A DNA stretch of 14,807 nucleotides. Origin: JACCQS01 sp050999295. GTDB taxonomy: Bacteria > Actinomycetota > Actinomycetes > Mycobacteriales > Geodermatophilaceae. Both the position numbers and the translations under genes were made by a program. The notes under the pieces were generated by a model. The model did not search any database, was not told the DNA's origin, and saw only the letters and a list, made by a program, of their open reading frames with translations. This document shows, one piece after another, positions 1 to 6,613 of the stretch (its first letter is position 1; each line of letters begins with the position of its first letter). The stretch lies in assembly GCA_050999295.1 (NCBI GenBank), contig JBPCPI010000010.1:1-14807 (forward strand), in the 5' to 3' direction.

Positions 1-291
1 GGGCTCGACGTGCAGTCGGACGACCACGGCGTCACCGCCGAGCGGCCCGAAGGCGGTGGCTACCAGATGGATCCGGTACTCACCCGTGCGCCGGACAGTC
101 AGCTGCCCGGTGGTCCGGACGACCGGCAACAGCGTCCGTCCTCCCGGTCCACGGCGGGCGACAACCTCGACGAGCGTCCGCATGCCAGCAGCGCGAGGCT
201 GCGCAGCATGCTGGGTCTGGGCGGCGGTCACATCACCGAGCGTCATCCCATCGGCGCGCGGCTGTGCACCAAGCTGGGCCTGGGCGCTCAC
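1..291 (-). CDS. ureD: Urease accessory protein UreD (UreH), N-terminal part, cut by window edge
   Basis: UreD is the scaffold chaperone that binds apo-urease and, with UreF and UreG, helps deliver nickel. Only the first 97 codons are present; the gene continues beyond position 1. The recognisable part is the typical N-terminal strand pattern around residues 71-83, with the motif RIHLVATAFGPLGGD; the Gly-Pro-Leu-Gly-Gly-Asp stretch is highly characteristic of the family. I place the start at a GTG at 291, which overlaps the last 4 bases of ureG. An internal ATG at 183 (MRTLVEVVARR) lies closer to where the conserved domain begins and could be the true start. Between the two starts lies an imperfect duplication. 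Family identity is secure; the start is not. Confidence 0.85.
   Translation of the reverse strand, partial: MSAQAQLGAQPRADGMTLGDVTAAQTQHAAQPRAAGMRTLVEVVARRGPGGRTLLPVVRTTGQLTVRRTGEYRIHLVATAFGPLGGDAVVVRLHVEP
166..285 (-). repeat. Imperfect tandem duplication in the 5' end of ureD
   Basis: Reading the minus strand, codons 4-20 of ureD (QAQLGAQPRADGM, then TLGDV) are repeated 21 codons later as QTQHAAQPRAAGM, then RTLVEV. The DNA is also alike: both copies share CGCCCAG, CCCAGC, CAGCC and ACGCTCG blocks in the same order, with one extra codon (CGG) in the second copy. This is seen directly. It suggests a local duplication of about 63 bp that carried a start-codon region, which explains why two Met codons compete as the ureD start. 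Confidence 0.6.
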
Positions 292-1136
292 ATCGCCGGC
301 TCACTCGTCGGCTGCGCGGGCGAGCTCGCCGGGTCCACATCCCCGCCCGGCGGATCCGCCACGTCGCTCGGCGGATCCACACGCCCGCTCGCCGAGTCCA
401 CATCCCCGCTCCTCAGGTCGACATCCCCGATCGCCCGGTGCCCAGCCGCTGCGGTGACGGCCTGCGCGGACAGCCAGGCAGCGAGGGTGGCTCGTACCCA
501 GGCGGCGACCGCTGCCGCCGACGGGTCCTCGCGCAGCGAGATCAGGACGGTCGGCCGATCACCCCGTACCGCTGCCGAATCGCGCTCCATCACCCCGAGG
601 TCTGCGCCGACCAGCGGGGCTAGGTCGGTCTTGTTGATGACCAGAAGGTCGGCCGAGGTGACGCCCGGCCCGCCCTTGCGCGGCACCTTGTCTCCGCCCG
701 CTACGTCGAGAACGAACACCTGAGCGTCGACCAGTCCGTAGCTGAACGTCGCGGTGAGGTTGTCGCCGCCGGACTCGACCAAGAGCAGATCGAGGTCGGG
801 ATGGCGCGCTTCCAGCAGCTCGACGGCGTCGAGGTTCGCAGAGATGTCGTCCCGGATCGCGGTGTGCGGGCAGCACCCGGTCTGCACCGCTTCAACCCGA
901 TCGTCGGGCAGTACGGCGTTGCGGCGCAGGAAGTCCGCGTCCTCGGAGGTGTAGATGTCGTTCGTGACGACCGCGAGGTCGTACTCCGCGCCCAGCGTCT
1001 TGCACAACGCCGCGACCAGAGCGGTCTTGCCGGAGCCGACCGGCCCCCCGATCCCAATCCTGAGCGGCCGAACACTGTCAGTCGGGCGATGGTTGCGCAC
1101 GTCGCCGGTGTCGTTGAGATTGTGGTCAGGAGGCAA
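288..1136 (-). CDS. ureG: Urease accessory GTPase UreG with repetitive C-terminal tail
   Basis: UreG is the SIMIBI-class GTPase that powers nickel insertion into urease. Using the TTG start at 1136 (282 aa), the P-loop GGPVGSGKT is at residues 30-38. The metal-binding Cys-Pro-His motif follows in CCPHTAIRDD, then LLLVESGGDNL and the NKTDL guanine-specificity motif. I chose TTG because it gives an N-terminus like other actinobacterial UreGs (MPPDHN) and has GAGAGG about 8 bases upstream; a GTG at 1100 is the alternative (270 aa). The start overlaps ureF by 11 bases. UreG is usually about 205-230 aa. Here roughly 55 extra residues follow the domain, built from GDVD/VDP-like repeats ending PTSEPAM, with no known function. 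Confidence 0.95.
   Translation of the reverse strand: MPPDHNLNDTGDVRNHRPTDSVRPLRIGIGGPVGSGKTALVAALCKTLGAEYDLAVVTNDIYTSEDADFLRRNAVLPDDRVEAVQTGCCPHTAIRDDISANLDAVELLEARHPDLDLLLVESGGDNLTATFSYGLVDAQVFVLDVAGGDKVPRKGGPGVTSADLLVINKTDLAPLVGADLGVMERDSAAVRGDRPTVLISLREDPSAAAVAAWVRATLAAWLSAQAVTAAAGHRAIGDVDLRSGDVDSASGRVDPPSDVADPPGGDVDPASSPAQPTSEPAM
328..434 (-). repeat. Degenerate short repeats encoding the UreG C-terminal tail
   Basis: Four related blocks of about 18-22 bp can be read on the plus strand near 330, 371, 390 and 415. Each resembles GGGTCCACATCCCCGC with one to a few changes. On the coding (minus) strand they give the recurring peptides GDVD, SGDVD, GRVDPPS and GGDVDP. The repeats sit after the last UreG domain residue and before ureD. 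They look like a degenerate minisatellite that has lengthened the 3' end of ureG in frame. Confidence 0.55.
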
Positions 1137-1836
1137 AGAGCCGGTCCTCTCGGGCAGCGTGGGTCTCGGCCAGCAGGTCGAACCACGGGTCGGAAACAGC
1201 ATTGAGCGGGCCAGCCGGATCGAGAGCGGCCACGTCCGCGACCTCATCAGCGCCGGCGCACAGGTCAGCGGTGATGGCAGCGACGACGAGCGGGTCGAGG
1301 GAGAGCAGTCGCTGTGCAGCGGCGGCCGGTCCACTGATGGTCAGGTACGCAGCGACTTCCGCGGCTCCGGCCGGCTCCACTCCAGCGGCGGCAGCCGCAA
1401 CGCCGAGCGCGATCGAATGTTGCGGGGCAGCGGGCAACGCGGCCCATGCCGGGTGCGGCCACGCTCGGCGACCCAGCCGGGCCAACCCCCGGCCGAGAGC
1501 TCGGGATGCCGTACGGAGTGCGGGCGAGGGCGTACGCGCATCCGCCTCGGCATCGAGTTCGGCTAGGCGGCGGGCCGCCCCGGCTCGGCTGGCTGGACTG
1601 TCGCCGCCGTCAGAGCTGGCCACGGCTTGACCGATGACCGCGTGGCAGGCGGCGGCGGCGAGGGCGGCGGCGACCGGCGCGACGGTGTGCAGTCGGCGGT
1701 CGAGGAAGTCAGCCAATGTCGCGGCGTCGGTCACGGCTCCCGCACTGATTGCCTGCTCGACTCCGCCGGAGTGTGCGTGCCCACCGACGGGCAGCCGCGA
1801 ATCCGCGAGGGTGAGGAGGGCGGCGATGGCGGTCAT
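1126..1836 (-). CDS. ureF: Urease accessory protein UreF
   Basis: UreF is the all-helical accessory protein that bridges UreD and UreG in the activation complex. The 236-residue product is of normal length. It opens with the family signature LTLADSRLPVGGHAHSGGVE (residues 8-27; the usual form is DS.LPVGGF.HS.GLE) and ends with the conserved pattern of small residues and LFAS. The middle is unusually alanine-rich. The ATG at 1836 lies 10 bases after the ureC stop, so the genes are co-transcribed and probably translationally coupled. The 3' end overlaps the start of ureG. UreF sequences are divergent in general, so identity rests on the N-terminal motif and on position in the operon. Confidence 0.92.
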   Translation of the reverse strand: MTAIAALLTLADSRLPVGGHAHSGGVEQAISAGAVTDAATLADFLDRRLHTVAPVAAALAAAACHAVIGQAVASSDGGDSPASRAGAARRLAELDAEADARTPSPALRTASRALGRGLARLGRRAWPHPAWAALPAAPQHSIALGVAAAAAGVEPAGAAEVAAYLTISGPAAAAQRLLSLDPLVVAAITADLCAGADEVADVAALDPAGPLNAVSDPWFDLLAETHAAREDRLFAS

Positions 1837-1846
1837 CGGGACTGCA

Positions 1847-3568
1847 TCAGAACAGGAAGTACCGCTGGGCCATGGGCAGCTCAGTGGCGGGTTCGGGGTC
1901 CCAGACTTCGCCGTCGACGGACACGGTGAACGTGTCCGGGTCGACGCGGATGTTCGGTAGGGCGGTGTTCTCTGGCAGATCCGCCTTGCCGAGGGACCGT
2001 ACGTCTGCCACCGGCACCAGCCGTCGCCGTACGGCAAGACGATCGGCAAGGCGGTCCTCCAGCGCCGCCGGTGCGACGAAGTGCACGGAGGTCTGAGCCG
2101 GGACCACGCCGGACGCGCCGAACATCGGCCGAGGCAGGACGGGCTGCGGCGTGGGGATCGAGGCGTTCGCATCGCCCATCTGGGCCCAGGTGATCATGCC
2201 GCCCTTGAGTACGACGTGCGGTCGTACGCCGAAGAACGCCGGATCCCAGAGCACGAGATCGGCGAGCTTGCCGGCCTCCACCGAACCGACCTCGGCGGCG
2301 ATGCCGTGTGCGACGGCCGGACAGATCGTGTATTTCGCGACGTACCGGCGGGCCCGCAGATTGTCCGCGGCCCCGTCACCAGGCAGCGAGCCACGGCGGG
2401 CCTTCATCACATGCGCGGTCTGCCAGGTCCGCAGAATGACCTCACCGACCCGGCCCATCGCCTGCGCATCTGAGCCGATCATCGAGATGGCCCCGAGGTC
2501 GTGCAGCAGGTCTTCGGCTGCGATCGTCGTCGGCCGGATCCGGCTCTCGGCGAAGGCCAGGTCCTCGGGAACCGAGGAGTCCAGGTGGTGGCAAACCATG
2601 AGCATGTCGAGGTGCTCGTCGATCGTGTTGACCGTGTGCGGGCGGGTCGGGTTGGTCGAGGAGGGCAGCACGTTCGGGTGCCCGGCGACCGTGATGATGT
2701 CCGGCGCGTGCCCGCCGCCGGCCCCCTCGGTGTGGTACGCGTGGATGCTCCGGCCGGCGATCGCGGCCAGGGTGTCCTCGACGAACCCGGCCTCGTTGAG
2801 GGTGTCGCTGTGCAGGGCAACCGGGACGCCGTACCGGTCGGCCACGGTCAGACAGGCGTCGATCGCTGCGGGAGTGGAACCCCAGTCCTCGTGCAGCTTG
2901 AATCCGCTGGCACCGGCGCGAAGTTGCTCCTCCATCGACTCGGTCGAGACGGTGTTTCCTTTGGCCAGCAGTGCGACATTGACCGGCCAGGCGTCCATCG
3001 CCTCCAGCATCCGGGCGAGATAGAAGTCGCCGGGGGTGATCGTGGTGGCCTTGCTGCCCTCGGCCGGGCCCGTGCCGCCACCGATGAGTGTGGTGACGCC
3101 GGCGCCGACTGCCTCCGGGACGATCTGCGGGCAGATGAAGTGCACGTGGCAGTCGATCGCGCCGGCGGTGAGGATCCGCCCGTTCCCAGCGAGCACTTCG
3201 GTGGCGGGGCCGATGACCAGGTCTGGGTGGACGCCGTCCATGGTGTCGGGGTTGCCGGCCTTGCCCAGCGCAACGATGCGGCCGTCCCGTACGCCGACGT
3301 CTGCCTTGATGACGCCCCAGTGGTCGAGTACGACGGCGCCGGTAATGATCAGGTCCGGCGCACCTTCCGCGCGGGTAGTACGGGCTTGACCCATCGACTC
3401 GCGGATGACCTTGCCGCCACCGAAGACTGCCTCGTCACCGGCGAATTCCGGTCCGCCGCAGCGGTCCTCGGTGACCTTGATCAGAAGGTTGGTGTCGGCC
3501 AAGCGGATCCGGTCGCCGACCGTCGGCCCGTACAAATGGGCGTAGCGTGCCCGGGAGATCTCGACCAT
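1847..3568 (-). CDS. ureC: Urease subunit alpha (catalytic)
   Basis: This is the catalytic subunit of the cytoplasmic nickel enzyme that hydrolyses urea to ammonia and carbamate. The 573-aa length is normal. All active-site elements are visible: HVH at 141-143, the carbamylated bridging Lys in GFKLHEDWGSTP (K224), His in ALHSDTLNE (H253), His in HTEGAGGGHAPD (H279), the mobile-flap Cys-His-His in MVCHHLD (C326-H328) and the nickel ligand Asp in GSDAQAMGR (D367). The ATG at 3568 shares one base with the ureB stop (TGATG), which makes the start firm. Nothing in the sequence suggests it is inactive. Confidence 0.98.
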   Translation of the reverse strand: MVEISRARYAHLYGPTVGDRIRLADTNLLIKVTEDRCGGPEFAGDEAVFGGGKVIRESMGQARTTRAEGAPDLIITGAVVLDHWGVIKADVGVRDGRIVALGKAGNPDTMDGVHPDLVIGPATEVLAGNGRILTAGAIDCHVHFICPQIVPEAVGAGVTTLIGGGTGPAEGSKATTITPGDFYLARMLEAMDAWPVNVALLAKGNTVSTESMEEQLRAGASGFKLHEDWGSTPAAIDACLTVADRYGVPVALHSDTLNEAGFVEDTLAAIAGRSIHAYHTEGAGGGHAPDIITVAGHPNVLPSSTNPTRPHTVNTIDEHLDMLMVCHHLDSSVPEDLAFAESRIRPTTIAAEDLLHDLGAISMIGSDAQAMGRVGEVILRTWQTAHVMKARRGSLPGDGAADNLRARRYVAKYTICPAVAHGIAAEVGSVEAGKLADLVLWDPAFFGVRPHVVLKGGMITWAQMGDANASIPTPQPVLPRPMFGASGVVPAQTSVHFVAPAALEDRLADRLAVRRRLVPVADVRSLGKADLPENTALPNIRVDPDTFTVSVDGEVWDPEPATELPMAQRYFLF

Positions 3569-3927
3569 CAGCCGTCCAGCCGGCCAGGCGGGTTGACCGA
3601 GAGGCCCGGAACGATGCGGTGTCCGCCGATGGCTACCGCGGTTACGGTCTGGCCGATCCCGGGCTCGAACCGCACGGCCGTTCCGGCGGCGATATCCAGC
3701 CGGAAGCCGTGCGCCGCAAGGCGATCGAACTCCAGGGAGGCGTTGGCCTGGGCTAGGTGGAAATGCGACCCGACCTGTACGGGACGGTCGCCGGTGTTGA
3801 GCACGTACAGGTCGAAACGGAGGGCGCCGGATCGGGTTTCGATCATGCCGTCGGCGGTGATAATCTCGCCGGGCACGACCGTCGCGGCTGGGTCTGCGTC
3901 GGCGCTGTCGTCGCTGGGCGGCGTCAT
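3568..3927 (-). CDS. ureB: Urease subunit beta
   Basis: UreB is the small structural beta subunit of the trimeric (UreABC)3 urease. It is 119 aa. The core starts at VPGEII near residue 17 and contains the family hallmarks: TRSGALRFDLYVLNTGDRPVQVGSHFHLAQAN, RLDIAAGTAVRFEPG, and the terminal VNPPGRLDG-like end. The first 16 or so residues (MTPPSDDSADADPAAT) are an acidic, Ser/Asp-rich leader longer than in many UreB proteins. The ATG at 3927 overlaps the ureA stop in a classic ATGA junction, and the stop overlaps the ureC start, indicating coupled translation of all three structural genes. Confidence 0.97.
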   Translation of the reverse strand: MTPPSDDSADADPAATVVPGEIITADGMIETRSGALRFDLYVLNTGDRPVQVGSHFHLAQANASLEFDRLAAHGFRLDIAAGTAVRFEPGIGQTVTAVAIGGHRIVPGLSVNPPGRLDG

Positions 3928-4226
3928 GGGATTGGCTGATGGACCGTGACCAGCTTGGTCCCGTCCGGGAAGGTCGCCTCCACCTGCACCTCCTCGAGCA
4001 TCTCGGGTACACCCGGCAGGACGTCGTCGCGGCACAGAACAGCGCGTCCGGTCTGCATCAACTCGGCGACGCGTACGCCGTCGCGGGCGCCCTCCAGGAC
4101 GTGGTCACTGATGATCGCCGTGGCTTCCGGAAGGTTCAGGCGCAAACCTCGACCCTGTCGCCGCCGCGCGAGTTCCCCGGCGTAGGACAGCAAGAGGCGC
4201 TCCTGCTCGTGCGGGGTGATGCGCAC
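3924..4226 (-). CDS. ureA: Urease subunit gamma
   Basis: UreA is the 100-residue gamma subunit, the usual size. It starts with the family sequence MRITPHEQERLLLSYAGELA and keeps the NLPEATAIISDHVLEGARDG core and the closing LVTVHQPIP, all diagnostic. The start codon is GTG at 4226, preceded after 8 bases by a near-perfect Shine-Dalgarno (GGAGGAGGT, 4243-4235). It is the first gene of the operon, so its promoter should lie in 4244-4334. The separate ureA and ureB genes (not fused as in Helicobacter) are standard for actinobacteria. Confidence 0.98.
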   Translation of the reverse strand: MRITPHEQERLLLSYAGELARRRQGRGLRLNLPEATAIISDHVLEGARDGVRVAELMQTGRAVLCRDDVLPGVPEMLEEVQVEATFPDGTKLVTVHQPIP

Positions 4227-4234
4227 CCGTCGCT

Positions 4235-4243
4235 ACCTCCTCC
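4235..4243 (-). promoter_or_regulatory. Strong ribosome binding site of ureA
   Basis: On the minus strand the sequence GGAGGAGGT lies 8 bases before the GTG start of ureA. It is a near-perfect match to the anti-Shine-Dalgarno sequence and fixes the GTG at 4226 as the start. Confidence 0.85.
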
Positions 4244-4262
4244 GGGGGGTCCGGGCTGGTTC

Positions 4263-4284
4263 CCGGTTTCGGCACGATAACCGG
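4263..4284. promoter_or_regulatory. Small inverted repeat upstream of ureA
   Basis: CCGGTT (4263-4268) and AACCGG (4279-4284) form perfect 6-bp arms around a 10-base spacer, about 37 bases upstream of the ureA start. No convincing -35/-10 pair is visible nearby. It could be an operator for the urease operon (nitrogen or nickel control) or a chance palindrome in GC-rich DNA. Confidence 0.25.
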
Positions 4285-4334
4285 CCAATGTGACGGGCTG
4301 ATTGCGTCTGGTCCGGATCGCCCGTGCCACCAGA

Positions 4335-4408
4335 AGTTGATCATCGGAAATACCCCGGGTTTTCGGCCGCCGGGGGCCCATTTACCCCCAGGATTCCGAT
4401 GATCAACT
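4335..4408. repeat. 72-bp terminal-inverted-repeat element, copy 1
   Basis: The core, 4336-4407, starts with GTTGATCATCGG and ends with its exact reverse complement CCGATGATCAAC. In this copy the arms extend to 15 bp (4335-4349 and 4394-4408). The interior is short and non-coding. A second element of exactly the same core length and with identical ends occurs at 5376-5447; both also share GGTTTTCG at core positions 23-30. This copy lies between the divergent ureA and arsR genes, so it is not an end-of-operon terminator there. It may be a miniature inverted-repeat element or a dispersed palindromic repeat. Confidence 0.7.
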
Positions 4409-4425
4409 GGCTGCCCGCGGAGTTG

Positions 4426-4462
4426 TTGACATGTGACCATTTGGTCACCTATGGTCAGCATG
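4426..4462 (+). promoter_or_regulatory. Promoter of the arsR-SRPBCC pair with embedded operator
   Basis: TTGACA (-35, 4426-4431) is followed after 18 bases by TATGGT (-10, 4450-4455). Transcription should begin about 7 bases later, at or next to the GTG start at 4462, so the mRNA is probably leaderless; no Shine-Dalgarno is present. The spacer holds a perfect palindrome, GTGACCA-TT-TGGTCAC (4433-4448), filling almost the entire gap between the two boxes. This is where a small winged-helix repressor would block RNA polymerase, so autorepression by the ArsR-like product is the obvious inference. Confidence 0.75.
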
Positions 4463-4785
4463 TGACGGACGACGACGACCGCGTGTTCAAAGCACTCGCG
4501 GATCCCACCCGCCGTTTCCTGCTCGACCGGCTCTTCGCGCGTGACGGCCGCACGCTCACCGAGCTCGAGTCCGAGTTGGAAATGACCCGGTTCGGCGTCA
4601 TGAAGCACCTTCGAGTGCTTGAAGACGCGGGCCTCGTCGTCACCCGCCGGTCGGGCCGGGAGAAGTTGCACTTCTTGAACCCGGTGCCGATCCGGCTGAT
4701 CCACAACCGCTGGATCGACAAGTACAACGAGCGCCAGGTGTCGGCGCTCGCCGATCTGAAGGCCCAACTCGAGGAGCAATCATGA
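4462..4785 (+). CDS. ArsR/SmtB-family winged-helix transcriptional regulator
   Basis: A 107-aa ArsR-type regulator. The N-terminal VFKALADPTRRFLLDRL (about residues 7-23) is the family signature. The recognition helix region is LTELESELEMTRFGVMKHLRVLEDAGLVV, followed by the wing TRRSGREKLHFLNP and a C-terminal helix. No CxC metal-binding pair is seen, so this is not a classical metal sensor; it belongs to the subgroup found beside SRPBCC genes. The start is a GTG at 4462 directly at the predicted transcription start. An upstream in-frame ATG at 4324 would run through the repeat element and the promoter, so it is unlikely. The stop overlaps the next gene by ATGA. Confidence 0.92.
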   Translation: MTDDDDRVFKALADPTRRFLLDRLFARDGRTLTELESELEMTRFGVMKHLRVLEDAGLVVTRRSGREKLHFLNPVPIRLIHNRWIDKYNERQVSALADLKAQLEEQS

Positions 4786-5300
4786 CCAGCACCGTGCAGT
4801 CCACGACGACCCAGGTGTATCGGGTCTACATCAAGACCACCGCCCAGGCGATCTGGGACGCGATCACCCAGCCGGAGTGGACCAACCGGTACGGCTACAC
4901 CGGATTCGTCGACTACGACCTGCGGCCCGGCGGCGCCTACTCGGTGACCGCGAATGAGGACTTCAAGGCGGCCGCCAAGGCTGGGGGAAATGACATCCCC
5001 GACGTCATCATCGAGGGCGAGGTGCTCGAAGCCGACCCGCCGCACAAGCTGGTCACGACCTTCCGGATGCTCATGGACCCCGAGATGGCTGCCGAGCCAG
5101 TCACTCGGATCACCCACGAGATCAAGGAGCTGGAGGGGTACTGCTCGCTGACACTGACCCACGAGCTCGAGGGCGCGCCGCGCCTCGCCGCGATCGTGGG
5201 CGGATCCATGGAGGAGTACGGCGCCGGCGGCGGACACGCCTGGGTGCTCAGCGACCTCAAGACCCTGCTGGAGACCGGCTCGTCCTTCGCCAACGGCTGA
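4782..5300 (+). CDS. SRPBCC-domain (AHSA1-like, START/Bet v 1 fold) protein
   Basis: A 172-aa protein of the SRPBCC superfamily, AHSA1-like group. Such proteins form a helix-grip fold with a deep hydrophobic pocket; specific ligands are generally unknown. Family features include VYIKTTAQAIWDAITQPEWTNRYGY near residues 15-39, the central DLRPGGAYSV, VLEADPPHKLVTTFRM, and LTHELEG followed by the long C-terminal helix GGHAWVLSDLKTLLETG. It is translationally coupled to the ArsR-like gene (4-base ATGA overlap), a pairing common in actinobacteria. The simplest inference is that the SRPBCC protein binds or acts on a small molecule connected with the signal controlling the repressor. No signal peptide is seen. 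Confidence 0.9.
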   Translation: MTSTVQSTTTQVYRVYIKTTAQAIWDAITQPEWTNRYGYTGFVDYDLRPGGAYSVTANEDFKAAAKAGGNDIPDVIIEGEVLEADPPHKLVTTFRMLMDPEMAAEPVTRITHEIKELEGYCSLTLTHELEGAPRLAAIVGGSMEEYGAGGGHAWVLSDLKTLLETGSSFANG

Positions 5301-5310
5301 CCCTGCCGCC

Positions 5311-5364
5311 CAGCACGACACCGGCGGGGACCCTCCACGCGGGGTCTCCGCCGGTGTTGTGTTG
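5311..5364 (+). terminator. Long hairpin terminator after the SRPBCC gene
   Basis: Bases 5311-5333 pair with 5342-5364 to give a 23-bp stem with only three G-T wobbles and an 8-base loop. The core is ACACCGGCGGGGACC against GGTCTCCGCCGGTGT. It begins 10 bases after the SRPBCC stop. There is no strong T-run, only TGTTGTGTTG on the 3' side, as is usual for high-GC actinobacteria. Because the next gene converges from the other side, it could stop transcription in both directions. Confidence 0.75.
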
Positions 5365-5375
5365 CCTGACATCGT

Positions 5376-5447
5376 GTTGATCATCGGAATGTGCCGGGGT
5401 TTTCGTGCCGGGCAAGCCAAATAAACCGCCAAATACCGATGATCAAC
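5376..5447. repeat. 72-bp terminal-inverted-repeat element, copy 2
   Basis: GTTGATCATCGG (5376-5387) and its exact reverse complement CCGATGATCAAC (5436-5447) bound a non-coding core of the same total length as copy 1 at 4336-4407. The interiors share GGTTTTCG at the same offset but otherwise differ considerably, so this is an old family rather than a fresh duplication. This copy lies between the convergent SRPBCC and beta-lactamase-family genes. Confidence 0.7.
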
Positions 5448-5480
5448 TCCTGACTGACGGATGCCTGTCGCCACGCAGCT

Positions 5481-6611
5481 TCAGAACCCGGAGTCGCCGA
5501 CCACCGGATGGTCGGTCTGGATGATCCGATGCACCTCGTCGACGACATCCATGGCACCCACCGAATTGTTCGACAGCACGACCACGTCCAGCTCAGGATC
5601 GGGGTAGTACCGGACGATGCCGCTGGCGCCGGCGTTCAGGCCGTCCTTGTAGTAGTTCCGCACCGTGCCCCCGCGATCCCGCACGAACTCGAGCCCGTAC
5701 CCGTACCAGACCGACCACGCACCCCGGCCATCGTGCGTCCCGGCTTCACCCGACCGCTCCATCCCCTCGCCTTCGTGATGCAAGACCTGCGGCGTGAGGA
5801 ACGCCTCGGTCAACTCGGCCGGCAGCAGCCGACCGGCGCGCACGGCCTGCATAAAGCCGACCAGGTCACCGGCGGTGGCATGAGCCCCACCGTCCGGCGA
5901 GCCGATCGAGGGGTAGCTGAAGATGTTCTGCTTCCACTCCGGACGGACCCCACTGTCGTCAAGCACCGGGTCCCAGCCCTCGGCCACATCAGGTACGGCC
6001 GACCTGCGGTCGAAGAACCCGGAGGCAGCCATTCCAGCCCGGTCGAACGCCGCACGCGGTACGTACGACCGGTAGGGGCAATCCGGGTCGCGGCCTCGAT
6101 CGCCAAACCGACCAGGATGTACCCGACGTTGCAGTAGCGGCATCTGGTGCCAGGCGCGAAAAGCGGCGGCTTGTAAGCGAACTGCGGCAGGTAGTCGCGG
6201 GTCTCGATCACCGAGTAGACCGGCTTGTCGATCCACAGTGCCTCGTAGTCCTCGCCTGCCTCCTCGTCGGCGTCGTCGGCAAGGCCGGATGTGTGCGTCA
6301 GCAGGTACCGCAACGTCACCTCAGACGACACCGTCGTGCCAGCCAGATCAACCACGGACGTGATCGGCGCGTCCAGCGACAGCCGCCCCTCACCAACCAG
6401 CTGCAGCGCGGCAACGGCCGTGAAGATCTTCGTGATCGAGGCGGTGTCGAAGCGGGTGCCCATGGTTTTCGGAACCGGCCACCGACGACTCGCCGGGCGG
6501 TACGCCCCAGCAAATAGCTCCACAGCATCGCGGCGGACAAGCACGACGCCGGAGAACTCGTCGCCATCGGGCCCGGGCCTGCAGCCAGGTATCCTGTTCG
6601 TCGAAGGGCAC
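5481..6611 (-). pseudogene. Serine beta-lactamase/DD-peptidase-family gene with two compensating frameshifts
   Basis: The product resembles class C-type beta-lactamase-related hydrolases and esterases. The reading starts at a GTG at 6611, two bases after the upstream stop. After 13 codons it must shift: an extra C in the CCC run (GGG at 6569-6571, plus strand) restores LQARADGDEFSGVVLV. It must shift back near a four-base run (6075-6078) to join YILVGLAIEAATRIAP to YRSYVPRAAFDRAG. The two shifts cancel, so the repaired frame is exactly 377 codons including stop. Catalytic motifs survive: SITK (Ser58, Lys61), Tyr-Cys-Asn near 159-161, and a KDG box near the end. Both sites are in G/C runs, so assembly error is as likely as true decay. 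No signal peptide is visible. Confidence 0.8.
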
Positions 6612-6613
6612 CG

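Noticed and set aside
328..434. Possible CRISPR-like repeat array in the ureG 3' end
   Set aside because: The units are short, degenerate, without distinct spacers, and keep the reading frame; they are coding minisatellite-like repeats.
2501..3949. Long plus-strand open frame (482 codons) opposite ureC and ureB
   Set aside because: A shadow frame in GC-rich DNA; the minus strand encodes complete, motif-bearing urease subunits over the same bases.
4324..4461. N-terminal extension of the ArsR-like regulator to an ATG at 4324
   Set aside because: It would translate the inverted-repeat element and the -35/-10 promoter; homologous regulators start near the VFKALADPTRR motif.
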